64,000 nt of DNA from Billgrantia antri (lineage in GTDB: Bacteria; Pseudomonadota; Gammaproteobacteria; Pseudomonadales; Halomonadaceae). Numbering within the stretch: the stretch's first letter is position 1; every line of letters starts with the position of its first letter. The notes under the pieces are model-generated. The model was not told the DNA's origin. It searched no databases and was given only the letters and a program-made list of their open reading frames with translations. This document shows, piece after piece, positions 8,805 through 18,634 of this stretch. The stretch lies in assembly GCF_019430905.1 (NCBI RefSeq), contig NZ_JAHYCA010000001.1:233095-297094 (forward strand), written 5' to 3'. The position numbers and the translations under genes were made by a program.

Positions 8805-11405
8805 TCAGGCCTCCCCCAGCAGACCGAGACTGGCCGCCGGCGCCTCCCGGCGCAGTCCACGCGACAAGGCGTGGCCGATGGCTCCGATCAGCAGCGCGCC
8901 GCCCAGCGGCAGCACCAACCACAGCCACGGATGCAGCCGCGGAGCCAGATCGAGCCAGGCCACGTAGATGCCGGCAACGGCCAGCTCGGCCAGCAGTGCG
9001 CCCATCAGGCCGCTGGCCAGGCCGAGAATGGCGAACTCGGCCCCCTGCACGCGGGAGATCAGGCCACCGCCGGCGCCGAACACCCGCAGCAGGCCGCTCT
9101 CATGCGCGCGCGCCGGACGGCTCACGGTCAGTGCCGCGTAGAGCACACTCACCCCGGCCAGCAGCACAAAGGCCAGCACCAGCTCCACCGCTCGGGTGAC
9201 CTGGGTCACCACGTCGCGTACCTGGGCCAGGATAGCGTCGATGTTGAGCAGCGATACGCCTGGGAAGCCCTGCACCAGTCGGCGCAGTGTCTCGCCCTGC
9301 CCCGCCTCGAGGTGGAAGGCGGTGATGAAACTGTGGCCGAAGCGCTCCAGCACCCCGGGTGGGAAGATGACGAAGAAATTGGGGCGGAAACTGTCCCAGT
9401 CCAGGTTGCGCAGACTCGTCACCTCGCCGACCACCTCCTCACTGCCGATAGTGAAGGTCATCTGGTCGCCGAGAGCCAGCCCCAGGCGTTCGGCCAAGCC
9501 GTCCTCGAGCGAGATCGGCACCGTGACCTCCCGGGGCTCGGCATCCACTGCTCCGAGCCAGCCAGTCCCTGCCTGTGCGCTCTCCAGGTCATCGAACCAG
9601 CGGCCGGCCACCACCCGGTTGCCCTCCGGCAGTTCGGCCTGCCAGGTGAGGTTGAGTTCACGGCGCAGCGAGCCGTCACCGCGGGATTCCACCGGCACCG
9701 CTTCGCGTGCCGGCTCGCCGTTGATCGCAGTGAGGCGTCCGCGCACCATGGGATAGAGCGCCGTGCGGTCGTCGGCATTGGCGTCGAGGGCGTCGATGAA
9801 TGCCTCGCGCTCGCCGGGCTGGATGTTGATGGCAAAGTAGTTGGGCGTGTCCTCGGGGAGCTGGGCCTGCCAGGTGGTAAGCAGATCCCCGCGCACCAGG
9901 GCAATCATCGCCATGGCGAAGAAGGTCACCGCAAAGGCGAGCAGCTGGCCCAGGCTGGCGCTACGTCTCCTGGCCAGCTGACGCCCTCCCAGGCGCACGG
10001 CCTGGGACAGCTCGCTGCTACTGCGCCCCTGCGGCAGGCGAGACGCGAGGCGCAGCACCAGGCCGAGCAGCAACGCCCCCAGGCCCCACAGCACTACCAG
10101 CATGACCAGGCCGCCGACCAGCAACGAGGCCGCCAGGTCGATATCGCCGGAATAGAGCCACAGCAGGCCGCCGAAGACCAAGCTGGCCACCAGCACGACC
10201 AGCCAGGCCGAGGCCGGCAGCGGATCGAGCTCGCGACGCAGCACCTTGAGCGCGCTGACACGCTTGAGCCTCAGCAGCGTCGGCCCGGCGAAGCCGACCA
10301 GCACCGCCAGCGCCGTCAATATGCCGAGCCACAGCGGCAGCCAGCCCGGCGGCGGTAGGCTGAGCGGCAGGAACGCCGTCAGCAGAGCCAGCAGCGCGGC
10401 CTGACCTGCCAGGCCCAGCAGTGCACCCAGAAACGACGCCGCCAAGGCCAGCCACAGCAGCTGCAGGGCAAACAGCCAGGTCAGGTCGCGCTGGGAGGCA
10501 CCGAAGCAGCGCAACAGCGCCGCGGTGTCTAGATGTCGCTCGACGTAGCGCCGCGTTGCCATGGCCACCGCCACACCGGCCAGCAGCACGGCGGCGAGCC
10601 CGGCCAGGCTGAGGTACTTCTCGGCGCGTTCCAGAGCGTTGCCAAGCCCCGGGCGGTCGCGCCTGACATCGCGCACATCGACCCCTTCACGGCGCAGCCG
10701 CTCGATCAGCGGACCCAGTTGCTCCAGCGCCTGGGGTGGGCCGGCAGCAAGCAGCTCGAACTCCACCCGCGCCCCGGGTTGCACCAGGTTGGTGGCGTCT
10801 AGATCATCGAGATGCATCATCAGACGCGGGTTGAAATTGGCGAAGCCAGCGGACTGATCCGGCTCGCGCTCGACCAGGCCGGTCACCGTCAGCTCGCCTT
10901 CGCCGACCTGGATGCGATCGCCCAGCTCGGCCTCGATCAGCAGCGCCAGGCGCGGCGCCAACCAGGCTTCGCCGGGAGCGGGTCCGTGGGCCAGGGTCTC
11001 GATGCCCTCGCCGCGGTCGACGTAGATCTGGCCGTAGTGGGGATAGATGCTATCGATCACCTTGAGGCTGGCCGGCTGGAAGGCGTCACCGAGACTGACC
11101 ATGGTCACCATGTCGACCTGGTCGCTCAGCGTCATGCCAGCTTCCTCCAGGGTGCGACGTAGCTCGTCATCGAAGGGACGCCCCTGCTCCAGCACCAGAT
11201 CGCCCCCGAGCAGCTGCCCAGCCTGGCGGGTCAAGCCCCGGTCCAGACGATCGAGGAAGAAGCCGATCATGGTCGAGGCAGCCACCGCGAGGGCCAGGGC
11301 GACGAACAGCGCACGCACGTCGCTGGCACGCAGGTCGCGCAGCAACCCGCGGGCGGAGAGCCGCAGCAGGTTGGTACCGGCTGAGCGGTTCGGCGTCCGG
11401 CTCAT
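8805..11405 (-). CDS. ybbP: ABC transporter permease, FtsX/YbbP family
   Basis: The 866-residue inner-membrane protein has the YbbP layout: an N-terminal membrane helix (about 32-52), a large periplasmic MacB-type domain, a first FtsX block of several helices (about 270-450), a second periplasmic domain and a final FtsX block at the C-terminus (about 720-855). Such proteins pair with YbbA-type ATPases as mechanotransmission complexes rather than ordinary importers. Its ATG overlaps the ybbA stop by four bases, and tesA lies divergently beyond ybbA, the same trio as in E. coli. Role is inferred from that conserved context; the substrate is unknown, with lipid or lysophospholipid handling a guess. 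Confidence 0.93.
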   Translation of the reverse strand: MSRTPNRSAGTNLLRLSARGLLRDLRASDVRALFVALALAVAASTMIGFFLDRLDRGLTRQAGQLLGGDLVLEQGRPFDDELRRTLEEAGMTLSDQVDMVTMVSLGDAFQPASLKVIDSIYPHYGQIYVDRGEGIETLAHGPAPGEAWLAPRLALLIEAELGDRIQVGEGELTVTGLVEREPDQSAGFANFNPRLMMHLDDLDATNLVQPGARVEFELLAAGPPQALEQLGPLIERLRREGVDVRDVRRDRPGLGNALERAEKYLSLAGLAAVLLAGVAVAMATRRYVERHLDTAALLRCFGASQRDLTWLFALQLLWLALAASFLGALLGLAGQAALLALLTAFLPLSLPPPGWLPLWLGILTALAVLVGFAGPTLLRLKRVSALKVLRRELDPLPASAWLVVLVASLVFGGLLWLYSGDIDLAASLLVGGLVMLVVLWGLGALLLGLVLRLASRLPQGRSSSELSQAVRLGGRQLARRRSASLGQLLAFAVTFFAMAMIALVRGDLLTTWQAQLPEDTPNYFAINIQPGEREAFIDALDANADDRTALYPMVRGRLTAINGEPAREAVPVESRGDGSLRRELNLTWQAELPEGNRVVAGRWFDDLESAQAGTGWLGAVDAEPREVTVPISLEDGLAERLGLALGDQMTFTIGSEEVVGEVTSLRNLDWDSFRPNFFVIFPPGVLERFGHSFITAFHLEAGQGETLRRLVQGFPGVSLLNIDAILAQVRDVVTQVTRAVELVLAFVLLAGVSVLYAALTVSRPARAHESGLLRVFGAGGGLISRVQGAEFAILGLASGLMGALLAELAVAGIYVAWLDLAPRLHPWLWLVLPLGGALLIGAIGHALSRGLRREAPAASLGLLGEA

Positions 11406-12157
11406 GCGCCCACCTCGTCGCGCACGAGCTCGACCAGCCGCCCCTCCTCCAGGCGCAGGCAGCGATCGCAGCGCGCCGCCAGGGCGTGATCGTGAGTCAC
11501 CAGTACCAGGGTGGTGCCGGCCTCGCGATTGAGCTGGAACAGCAGCTCGATGATGCGCCCCCCGGTGGCCTGGTCCAAGTTGCCGGTAGGCTCGTCGGCA
11601 AAGACAAGTTCGGCGCCGGTGACGAAGGCCCGCGCCAGCGCCACGCGCTGCTGTTCGCCGCCGGAAAGCTGCTTGGGCAAATGATCCAGGCGTTCGCCGA
11701 GCCCAACACGAGCCAGCCAGTCGCGCGCCCGCGCCGCGGCATCGGGTAGCGGCGAAAGCTCCAGAGGAAGCAGCACGTTCTCGAGCGCCGTAAGGGTCGG
11801 CAGCAGCTGGAAGTTCTGGAATACGAAACCGACCCGGCCGGCGCGCAGCCGGGCACGACCGTCCTCGTCGAGCTGACCCAATGTCTCGCCAAACAGCTCG
11901 AGCTCGCCGCCACTCGGTTCGTCGAGCCCCGCCAGCAACCCCAGCAGGGTCGACTTGCCCGCCCCGCTCTGCCCGAGGATCGCCACGCTCTCGCCGGGGA
12001 ACACTTCGAGCGTCAAGCCACTCAGAATGGTGAGCCGCCGCTCTCCGCTCACGACCTGCTTGCTCAGCTGCCGAGCATGTAGAATCGGTGTGGCATCACG
12101 CCTTGAGCCGGACGTCGTGGCGGGTGCTACAGCATCTCGAGTCGAGGAGTCGGACAT
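11402..12157 (-). CDS. ybbA: ABC transporter ATP-binding protein YbbA
   Basis: LolD/MacB-class ATPase of about 251 residues that energises YbbP. It shows Walker A GQSGAGKST, Q-loop VFQNFQLLPTLTALENV, signature LSGGEQQRVALARAF and Walker B LVFADEPTGNLD. The start MSDSSTRD is chosen because it gives the usual length; the frame stays open further upstream into the tesA region, and the ribosome site (GGGAAAC) is weak, so the start is uncertain. With this start its ATG (12155-12157 on the minus strand) shares the tetranucleotide CATG with the tesA start on the plus strand. Confidence 0.93.
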   Translation of the reverse strand: MSDSSTRDAVAPATTSGSRRDATPILHARQLSKQVVSGERRLTILSGLTLEVFPGESVAILGQSGAGKSTLLGLLAGLDEPSGGELELFGETLGQLDEDGRARLRAGRVGFVFQNFQLLPTLTALENVLLPLELSPLPDAAARARDWLARVGLGERLDHLPKQLSGGEQQRVALARAFVTGAELVFADEPTGNLDQATGGRIIELLFQLNREAGTTLVLVTHDHALAARCDRCLRLEEGRLVELVRDEVGA

Positions 12158-12869
12158 GGTGAAAGGTTTCCCCATTGGTGTGAACGGAGTGTGCCGAGCC
12201 AGGCAAGCCCAGCGGCGATTAAGCTTCGCTGGCTCAGCCTGCGTCATACTGCTCGCCTTGATGCTGGCGGCCTCGGCGGCCCTGGCTGCAGAGCGGCCAA
12301 TCGTGCTGGTCATGGGCGACAGCCTGAGTACCGCCTATGGCATCGAACGGGAAACAGGCTGGGTCCGCCTGCTGGAAGAGCGGCTCGACGGACACGCACG
12401 GGTGGTCAATGCCAGCATCAGCGGCGAGACCAGCAGTGGCGGTGCGAGCCGTCTCCCCGAGCTAATCGGACAGCACGACCCCGACATCGTTCTGCTAGAG
12501 CTGGGCGGCAACGACGGCCTGCGCGGCCTGCCGCCGAGCCAACTGGAGGCCAACCTGGCCGGCATGATCGAGGCCAGCCAGAGCGCCGGAGCAGAAGTCC
12601 TGCTGCTCGGCATCGACATTCCGCCTAACTACGGGCCGGCCTACCGCCGCGCCTTCACCGACGTATTCGCCCGCCTGGCCGATAACTACAATACACCGCT
12701 GGTGCCCTTCCTGCTCGAAGGGGTAGCGCTCGAGGAGGGCATGATGCAGGACGACGGCATTCACCCCACCAGCGACGCCCAGCCGATCATTCTCGACAAC
12801 GTGTGGCCGGAACTGGCGCCGCTGCTGGAAGGCAATGGAGTGGAGCTGGCCGAAGCGGATCGGGAATGA
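12156..12869 (+). CDS. tesA: Arylesterase / multifunctional acyl-CoA thioesterase I (TesA)
   Basis: SGNH-family hydrolase of 237 residues, periplasmic, acting on acyl-CoA, aryl esters and lysophospholipids. The signal peptide has an unusually long basic leader before the hydrophobic core (FAGSACVILLALMLAASAALA). Catalytic blocks are GDSLSTAYG (Ser), LELGGNDGL (Asn) and DGIHPTSDAQ (Asp/His). GAGGAG six bases before the ATG at 12156 supports this start; a GTG nearer the hydrophobic core is an alternative. It is divergent from ybbA with overlapping start codons, so each promoter must lie inside the other gene's coding DNA or be shared in an unusual way. Confidence 0.95.
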   Translation: MVKGFPIGVNGVCRARQAQRRLSFAGSACVILLALMLAASAALAAERPIVLVMGDSLSTAYGIERETGWVRLLEERLDGHARVVNASISGETSSGGASRLPELIGQHDPDIVLLELGGNDGLRGLPPSQLEANLAGMIEASQSAGAEVLLLGIDIPPNYGPAYRRAFTDVFARLADNYNTPLVPFLLEGVALEEGMMQDDGIHPTSDAQPIILDNVWPELAPLLEGNGVELAEADRE

Positions 12870-12911
12870 CACCACCAGTGCCAGAGGAATGAGTTCAACT
12901 CTTTTCGAGCA

Positions 12912-13838
12912 TCAGCTGCTCTCCTGAGCCGCAGTCACCGGCGCCTTCTGCCACTGCTGCAGGCCGAGCCCGCCGAGGATCAGCACCAGTCCGACCAGGG
13001 TGGAGACGAGGATCGGCTCGCCCACCACCAGGTGGAGCAGCAGCAGCGACACCGGCGGCGACAGGAAGATCAGGTTCGAGACCTTGGCCGTGCGCGACAC
13101 ACGATGCACGGCCAGTTGCCACAGCACGAAGGCGATACCCATCTCGAACAGGCCGACATACACCCCGGCGCCCAAGGTCGCCCAGCCGTGCCAGGCAAAG
13201 CCGGGACCCAGCAGCATCAACAAGGTGAGTACCGGCAGGCCGACGCCGAAGTTCTGCCACTGGGCGACCAATGGCGGGCGGGCGTCGCGCACGTTGAGCA
13301 GCCAGTAGAGTGCCCACAGCAGGGTGGAAGCCAGCGCCAGCCCTACCCCCAAGGGGTCGGCAAAGTCTACGTTCAGCACCTGTCCCCGCGTGGCTATCAC
13401 CCATACGCCCGAGTAGGCGACCAGCCCCGCCAGCACATCGATGCGGGTGAGCCGCTGCCCCAGAATAGGCACCGCGAGAAAGGCCATGGCAAGGGCCCAG
13501 GTGTAGTTGAGCGCCATGGCTTCCTGGCCCGGCAGGCGGTCGTAGGCACCGAACAGCACCAGGTAGTAGGCTACCGGGTTCATCAGGCCGGCCCAGGCCG
13601 CGGTGCGCCAGCCTTTACGCAATGCCTCGCCGAGCAGGCCCTGGCGAACCACCAGTGCGCCCATCAACAGCCACGACACCAGCGACGCCAGCCACATCAA
13701 TTCCAGCGGCGACATGTCGACCAGGGCCACCTTGAAGGCAGTGGCCACGGTCGACCATAGCGCCACAGCGCCCAACCCGAAGAGCATGGCCTGGCGATCC
13801 TGGCTCGATACCTCCGTGCTCGTCGCTGCCATCTTCAT
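12912..13838 (-). CDS. EamA/DMT-family transporter
   Basis: A 308-residue inner-membrane protein with ten predicted hydrophobic segments in two EamA repeats (about 15-145 and 155-295). The first repeat contains GAVALWSTVATAFKVAL, typical of the drug/metabolite exporter family. Its ATG overlaps the stop of the SelW-like gene by four bases, so the two are probably made together. The substrate cannot be deduced. It converges on tesA with a 42-bp gap. Confidence 0.9.
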   Translation of the reverse strand: MKMAATSTEVSSQDRQAMLFGLGAVALWSTVATAFKVALVDMSPLELMWLASLVSWLLMGALVVRQGLLGEALRKGWRTAAWAGLMNPVAYYLVLFGAYDRLPGQEAMALNYTWALAMAFLAVPILGQRLTRIDVLAGLVAYSGVWVIATRGQVLNVDFADPLGVGLALASTLLWALYWLLNVRDARPPLVAQWQNFGVGLPVLTLLMLLGPGFAWHGWATLGAGVYVGLFEMGIAFVLWQLAVHRVSRTAKVSNLIFLSPPVSLLLLHLVVGEPILVSTLVGLVLILGGLGLQQWQKAPVTAAQESS

Positions 13839-14104
13839 CGGTCAATGTGTCCCAGGTCCCGCTCGGGATCGAGCCGGTCGCGCACGCGCTGCTTGAGCTG
13901 CTTGCTGTCGGGGAAGCCGCCGTCGCGCTTGCGCTCCCACAGCGATTCATCGTCGTAGAAGATTTCGAAGTAGCCCCCATGGGATGGCACCAGCGCGACC
14001 TCTTCCAGCTCCTCGCCGAAGGTGGAAAGCAGCTCCTGGGCCAGCCAGGCGCTGCGCAGCAGCCACTGGCATTGGGTGCAGTAGTGAATGCGGATGCGTG
14101 ACAT
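13835..14104 (-). CDS. SelT/SelW/SelH (Rdx) family thioredoxin-like protein
   Basis: This 89-residue cytoplasmic protein has the family's N-terminal CxxC in IHYCTQCQW (Cys9, Cys12) and the GGYFEIFYDDESLWERK block that follows in bacterial SelW-like proteins. The redox position is cysteine, not selenocysteine. The family is presumed to act in thiol redox chemistry, but no bacterial substrate is established. The start at 14104 has AGGGTG upstream; longer in-frame extensions give atypical N-termini. It is translationally coupled to the DMT transporter downstream and divergent from the MFS gene at 14159. Confidence 0.9.
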   Translation of the reverse strand: MSRIRIHYCTQCQWLLRSAWLAQELLSTFGEELEEVALVPSHGGYFEIFYDDESLWERKRDGGFPDSKQLKQRVRDRLDPERDLGHIDR

Positions 14105-14158
14105 GCGGACACCCTGTCGCAACAATGGAGTGGTGATGATAGCAGCCAAGGAGCCTGA

Positions 14159-15472
14159 ATGGCCGAACGCGAGATCAGCCAGTCGCGTCTCTACGAGTGG
14201 TTGACGGGCGACGACGACAGCCGCATGTGCCAGGACATCCCCGACGCAGCCTGTCGCGAGCAGCCGCATAACTTTTTTCTTCATCTGTCCGCCGCCTTGG
14301 GCAACAAGCTGGCCGACGAACTCTCCAGCGCCAGGTTGGTGCTGCCTTGGCTGCTCGGCGTAATCGGCGCTCCGCTATGGATGATTGGTCTGCTGGTACC
14401 GATTCGAGAGTCGGGCGCGCTGCTGCCGCAGCTGTTCGTCGCCGGCTTGATTCGCCTCAAGCCGCAGCGCAAGTGGGCCTGGGTGGTCGGCGGGGTCGTC
14501 CAGGCACTGGCCGCCGCGATTCTCGCGCTGCTCGCGCTGTATGGACAGGGCGGGCTCGGCGGTACCCTGGTGCTGGCCACGCTGATCGTTCTGTCGCTGG
14601 CCCGCGGGCTCTCCTCCATCGCCACCAAGGACGTGTTGGGCAAGACCATCGCCAAGGGTCGGCGCGGCAACCTGATGGGCTGGAGCGGCAGCGTCGCCGG
14701 TGCCATGACGCTGGTTGCCGGCGGCACCCTGATGCTGTTCCAGGATCGTCCTGGCGAGCTGGCCCTCGCAGCCCTCCTGGGCATTGCCGCACTGGGCTGG
14801 CTACTCAACGCGGCATGTGCGGCACGCATCAAGGAGGAGCCCGGCGCCGTGGAGGGAGGCGAGAACGCCTGGAGCAGCATCAAGCTGGGGCTGCGCCTGC
14901 TGCGTGACGATCGCGACTTCCTGCACTTCAATCTGTCGCGCTCGCTGCTGCTGGCCAGCGCCTTGTCGCTACCCTACGTCGCCCTGCTCGGCCAGCAGCA
15001 GAGTGGCACCGAGCTGGGCGGCCTGGGTGTGCTCATCGTGGTGTCGGGGGTGGCGGGCATGCTGGCCAACCCGTTGTGGGGCAAACGCGCCGACGCCTCG
15101 AGCCGTACCGTGCTGCGCGACACCGGCCTGGGGGCCGCAGCCTGCTGCCTGCTCGGTGCCGGTATCGCCTGGCTGCCGGGCGAGTGGACGCAAACGGTGT
15201 GGCCCTATGCCAGCGTCTATGCTCTGCTCGTCATCGTCCACGCCGGCGTGCGTCTGGGGCGCAAGACCTATCTGGTCGACATGGCGGGTCACGCTAGGCG
15301 CGCCCTCTATGTGGCACTCTCTAACACCCTGACCGGAGTGATCATGCTGCTGGTCGGCGGTGCGACCGGACTGCTGGCGCAATGGCTCGGCACCGACTGG
15401 CTGCTGGTGGTCCTGGCCGCCATGGGCCTGGCCGCTGCCGTCTCGGCCGCACGCATGCCGGAAGTTGAGTAG
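14159..15472 (+). CDS. MFS transporter
   Basis: A 437-residue membrane protein with about eleven or twelve hydrophobic segments beginning near residue 60 and a long hydrophilic N-terminal tail of about 55 residues. Segments such as LVLPWLLGVIGAPLWMIGLL and the cytoplasmic loop RGNLMGWSGSVAGAM suit the major facilitator superfamily. AAGGAG five bases upstream supports the start. The substrate is not predictable. It is divergent from the SelW-like/DMT pair with only 54 bp between start codons. Confidence 0.85.
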   Translation: MAEREISQSRLYEWLTGDDDSRMCQDIPDAACREQPHNFFLHLSAALGNKLADELSSARLVLPWLLGVIGAPLWMIGLLVPIRESGALLPQLFVAGLIRLKPQRKWAWVVGGVVQALAAAILALLALYGQGGLGGTLVLATLIVLSLARGLSSIATKDVLGKTIAKGRRGNLMGWSGSVAGAMTLVAGGTLMLFQDRPGELALAALLGIAALGWLLNAACAARIKEEPGAVEGGENAWSSIKLGLRLLRDDRDFLHFNLSRSLLLASALSLPYVALLGQQQSGTELGGLGVLIVVSGVAGMLANPLWGKRADASSRTVLRDTGLGAAACCLLGAGIAWLPGEWTQTVWPYASVYALLVIVHAGVRLGRKTYLVDMAGHARRALYVALSNTLTGVIMLLVGGATGLLAQWLGTDWLLVVLAAMGLAAAVSAARMPEVE

Positions 15473-15559
15473 CCCCTGCGTTGTCAACGTGGCGCAGGCT
15501 AGCCATGATGTAGCATAGTCACGTTGTGTTACCGCCACGTCTCAGCCAGGAATGCTTGA

Positions 15560-15994
15560 ATGAAACGCGCCCCATTGATCAGCCCGGAACTGCTCGAACG
15601 CATCGTCGATGCCTCGGAAGACGGTATCGTGGTCGCCGAGCAGGAAGGTGACGAGAACATCCTCATCTACGTCAACCAGGGCTTCGAGCGACTCACCGGC
15701 TACAGCACCGACGAGATCCTCTATCAGGACTGCCGCTTCCTGCAGGGCGACGATCGCGACCAGCCAGCGCTGGCCACTATCCGCAAGGCCCTGAGCGAGG
15801 GGCGCCCGTGCCGCGAAATCCTGCGCAACTACCGCAAGGACGGCACGATGTTCTGGAACGAGCTGTCGATTACCCCCGTCTTCGATGCCGACGACAACCT
15901 GACCTATTACATCGGTGTGCAAAAGGACGTCACCGAGCGCATCGAGGCCCAGATGGAGCTGGAGCGGCTCAAGGCCGAGCATGGGCTGCCCTGA
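15560..15994 (+). CDS. Short LOV-domain blue-light photoreceptor
   Basis: The 144-residue protein is a single LOV (PAS) core with short helical caps and no effector domain, very like the Pseudomonas putida short LOV proteins PpSB1/PpSB2. The flavin-binding motif reads YQDCRFLQGDDRDQ with the photoactive cysteine at position 58; it is followed by LRNYRKDGTMFWNELSITPV and YYIGVQKDVTERIE, the conserved FMN-contact strands. Family members bind FMN, form a cysteinyl adduct in blue light and dimerise through the terminal helices; the downstream partner is unknown. It appears monocistronic, with no kinase or regulator next to it. Confidence 0.95.
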   Translation: MKRAPLISPELLERIVDASEDGIVVAEQEGDENILIYVNQGFERLTGYSTDEILYQDCRFLQGDDRDQPALATIRKALSEGRPCREILRNYRKDGTMFWNELSITPVFDADDNLTYYIGVQKDVTERIEAQMELERLKAEHGLP

Positions 15995-16180
15995 CAAGGC
16001 CGGACACGGCAAAAAAAACATCGCGGAGGGGTTGCTCTCGAGGCCTAGCGGAGATATACAGCCGTCAGGTGCCAGCCATTGGCGCCGATGGCGCTTCAGG
16101 TCCGTCGCTTCGGACGCGAAGCGAATGTGCGATACGTCGATCGCCGAGCGGTCGACACTGGGCCATGGGAGGATTTTCGC

Positions 16181-16396
16181 ATGAGCCATGAACCCCTTGT
16201 CAGCGACACTCACGACGACGACCAGGACTTCCTCGAAGCGGTAAACGACGACGAGTACGTACGCCCCCGCGCCTCCAGCCGCGCCGACACCCTGCGCGCA
16301 CGACGCCGCGTCGAGGCCCTGCTGGAAGAGCGACGCCTGCAGCGTGCCATCGAAGACGACTGGATGCTGATCGGCGAAGAGGAAGAGGAAGAGTAG
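16181..16396 (+). CDS. Small acidic/basic protein, PA3496-like
   Basis: A 71-residue protein starting at an ATG with GGGAGG eight bases upstream. The N-terminal half is acidic (DTHDDDQDFLEAVNDDE), then a basic helix (RARRRVEALLEERRLQRAI) and a glutamate tail. The helix pattern resembles the short PA3496-type proteins annotated as putative envelope-integrity factors in Pseudomonas and relatives; that assignment is from memory of the family and is tentative. No signal peptide or membrane segment is visible. A terminator follows at once. Confidence 0.6.
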   Translation: MSHEPLVSDTHDDDQDFLEAVNDDEYVRPRASSRADTLRARRRVEALLEERRLQRAIEDDWMLIGEEEEEE

Positions 16397-16412
16397 GCAG
16401 CACTCCCCCGAC

Positions 16413-16436
16413 ACGAGGCATCCACGGATGCCTCGT
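16413..16436 (+). terminator. Terminator after the small PA3496-like gene
   Basis: An 11-bp perfect stem (16413-16423 with 16426-16436) with a 2-base apparent loop lies 17 bases past the stop codon. The trailing T-run is poor (TCAGTATGTC). Confidence 0.6.
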
Positions 16437-16564
16437 TCAGTATGTCAATCCTCACAGCACGCCATGCCGCGCCACATGTGGCGTCAAGCACGGCAGCACT
16501 GGCCTTTGCCCCGCCCGGCCACTATCATCGGGGCCACTGAAACCCTCAACTCCAGTGGAATTCC

Positions 16565-18226
<1,662 letters not shown>

Positions 18227-18249
18227 CCGCTGCTATCGGGTCAAGCGAC

Positions 18250-18276
18250 GAGGCCTCGCCACTCTGGCGAGGCCTC
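18250..18276 (+). terminator. Terminator of ettA
   Basis: A perfect 12-bp stem GAGGCCTCGCCA / TGGCGAGGCCTC with loop CTC lies 23 bases past the ettA stop; TCTCGTTA follows. Confidence 0.75.
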
Positions 18277-18342
18277 TCTCGTTACGGGTTCATGGGTCGC
18301 TGCAGGATCGTCAGCGCAGTTCGTACCTCTCGCCTCGTCGCG

Positions 18343-18501
18343 TCAAGGGCGTCGGCCGGTGACCAGCGAGACGATGAACAGCACGATAAAAAGAAAGAAC
18401 AAGATCTGCGCGATGGTGGTGGCCGCCCCGGCGATACCGGAAAAACCCAGCACCCCGGCGATGATCGCAATGATCAGGAACAGCATGGCATTACCGAGCA
18501 T
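18343..18501 (-). CDS. DUF1328 (YtjA-like) small membrane protein
   Basis: This 52-residue gene reads [20 protein letters not shown] onward and ends VSLVTGRRP. It has two hydrophobic helices separated by a glycine/alanine turn (SGIAGAATT), the hallmark of the DUF1328/YtjA family. AAGGAGG five bases before the ATG is a strong ribosome site. Members are often stress-induced in proteobacteria, but function is unknown. It stands alone between convergent ettA and the acyltransferase gene. Confidence 0.9.
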   Translation of the reverse strand: MLGNAMLFLIIAIIAGVLGFSGIAGAATTIAQILFFLFIVLFIVSLVTGRRP

Positions 18502-18634
18502 AGGAACCTCCTTGGTTCATCCAGGCGCCATCCTTCGGCACCGCGTCCATGGTCCTCTTAAGCCTTGCGTGAGCCCGGGGAAGCGTCAAGTTACCATCGG
18601 TGAGTCGTTGTAACTCAATCCCGCTCAACCGACC

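Noticed and set aside
8511-10358. 615-codon open frame on the plus strand
   Set aside because: It lies opposite ybbP and the exported-protein gene; its translation is glutamine/histidine/arginine-rich without domains, the usual mirror of GC-rich coding DNA.
16006-16020. A-rich run after the LOV gene as a terminator
   Set aside because: An A-run on the plus strand without a preceding stem is not a terminator.
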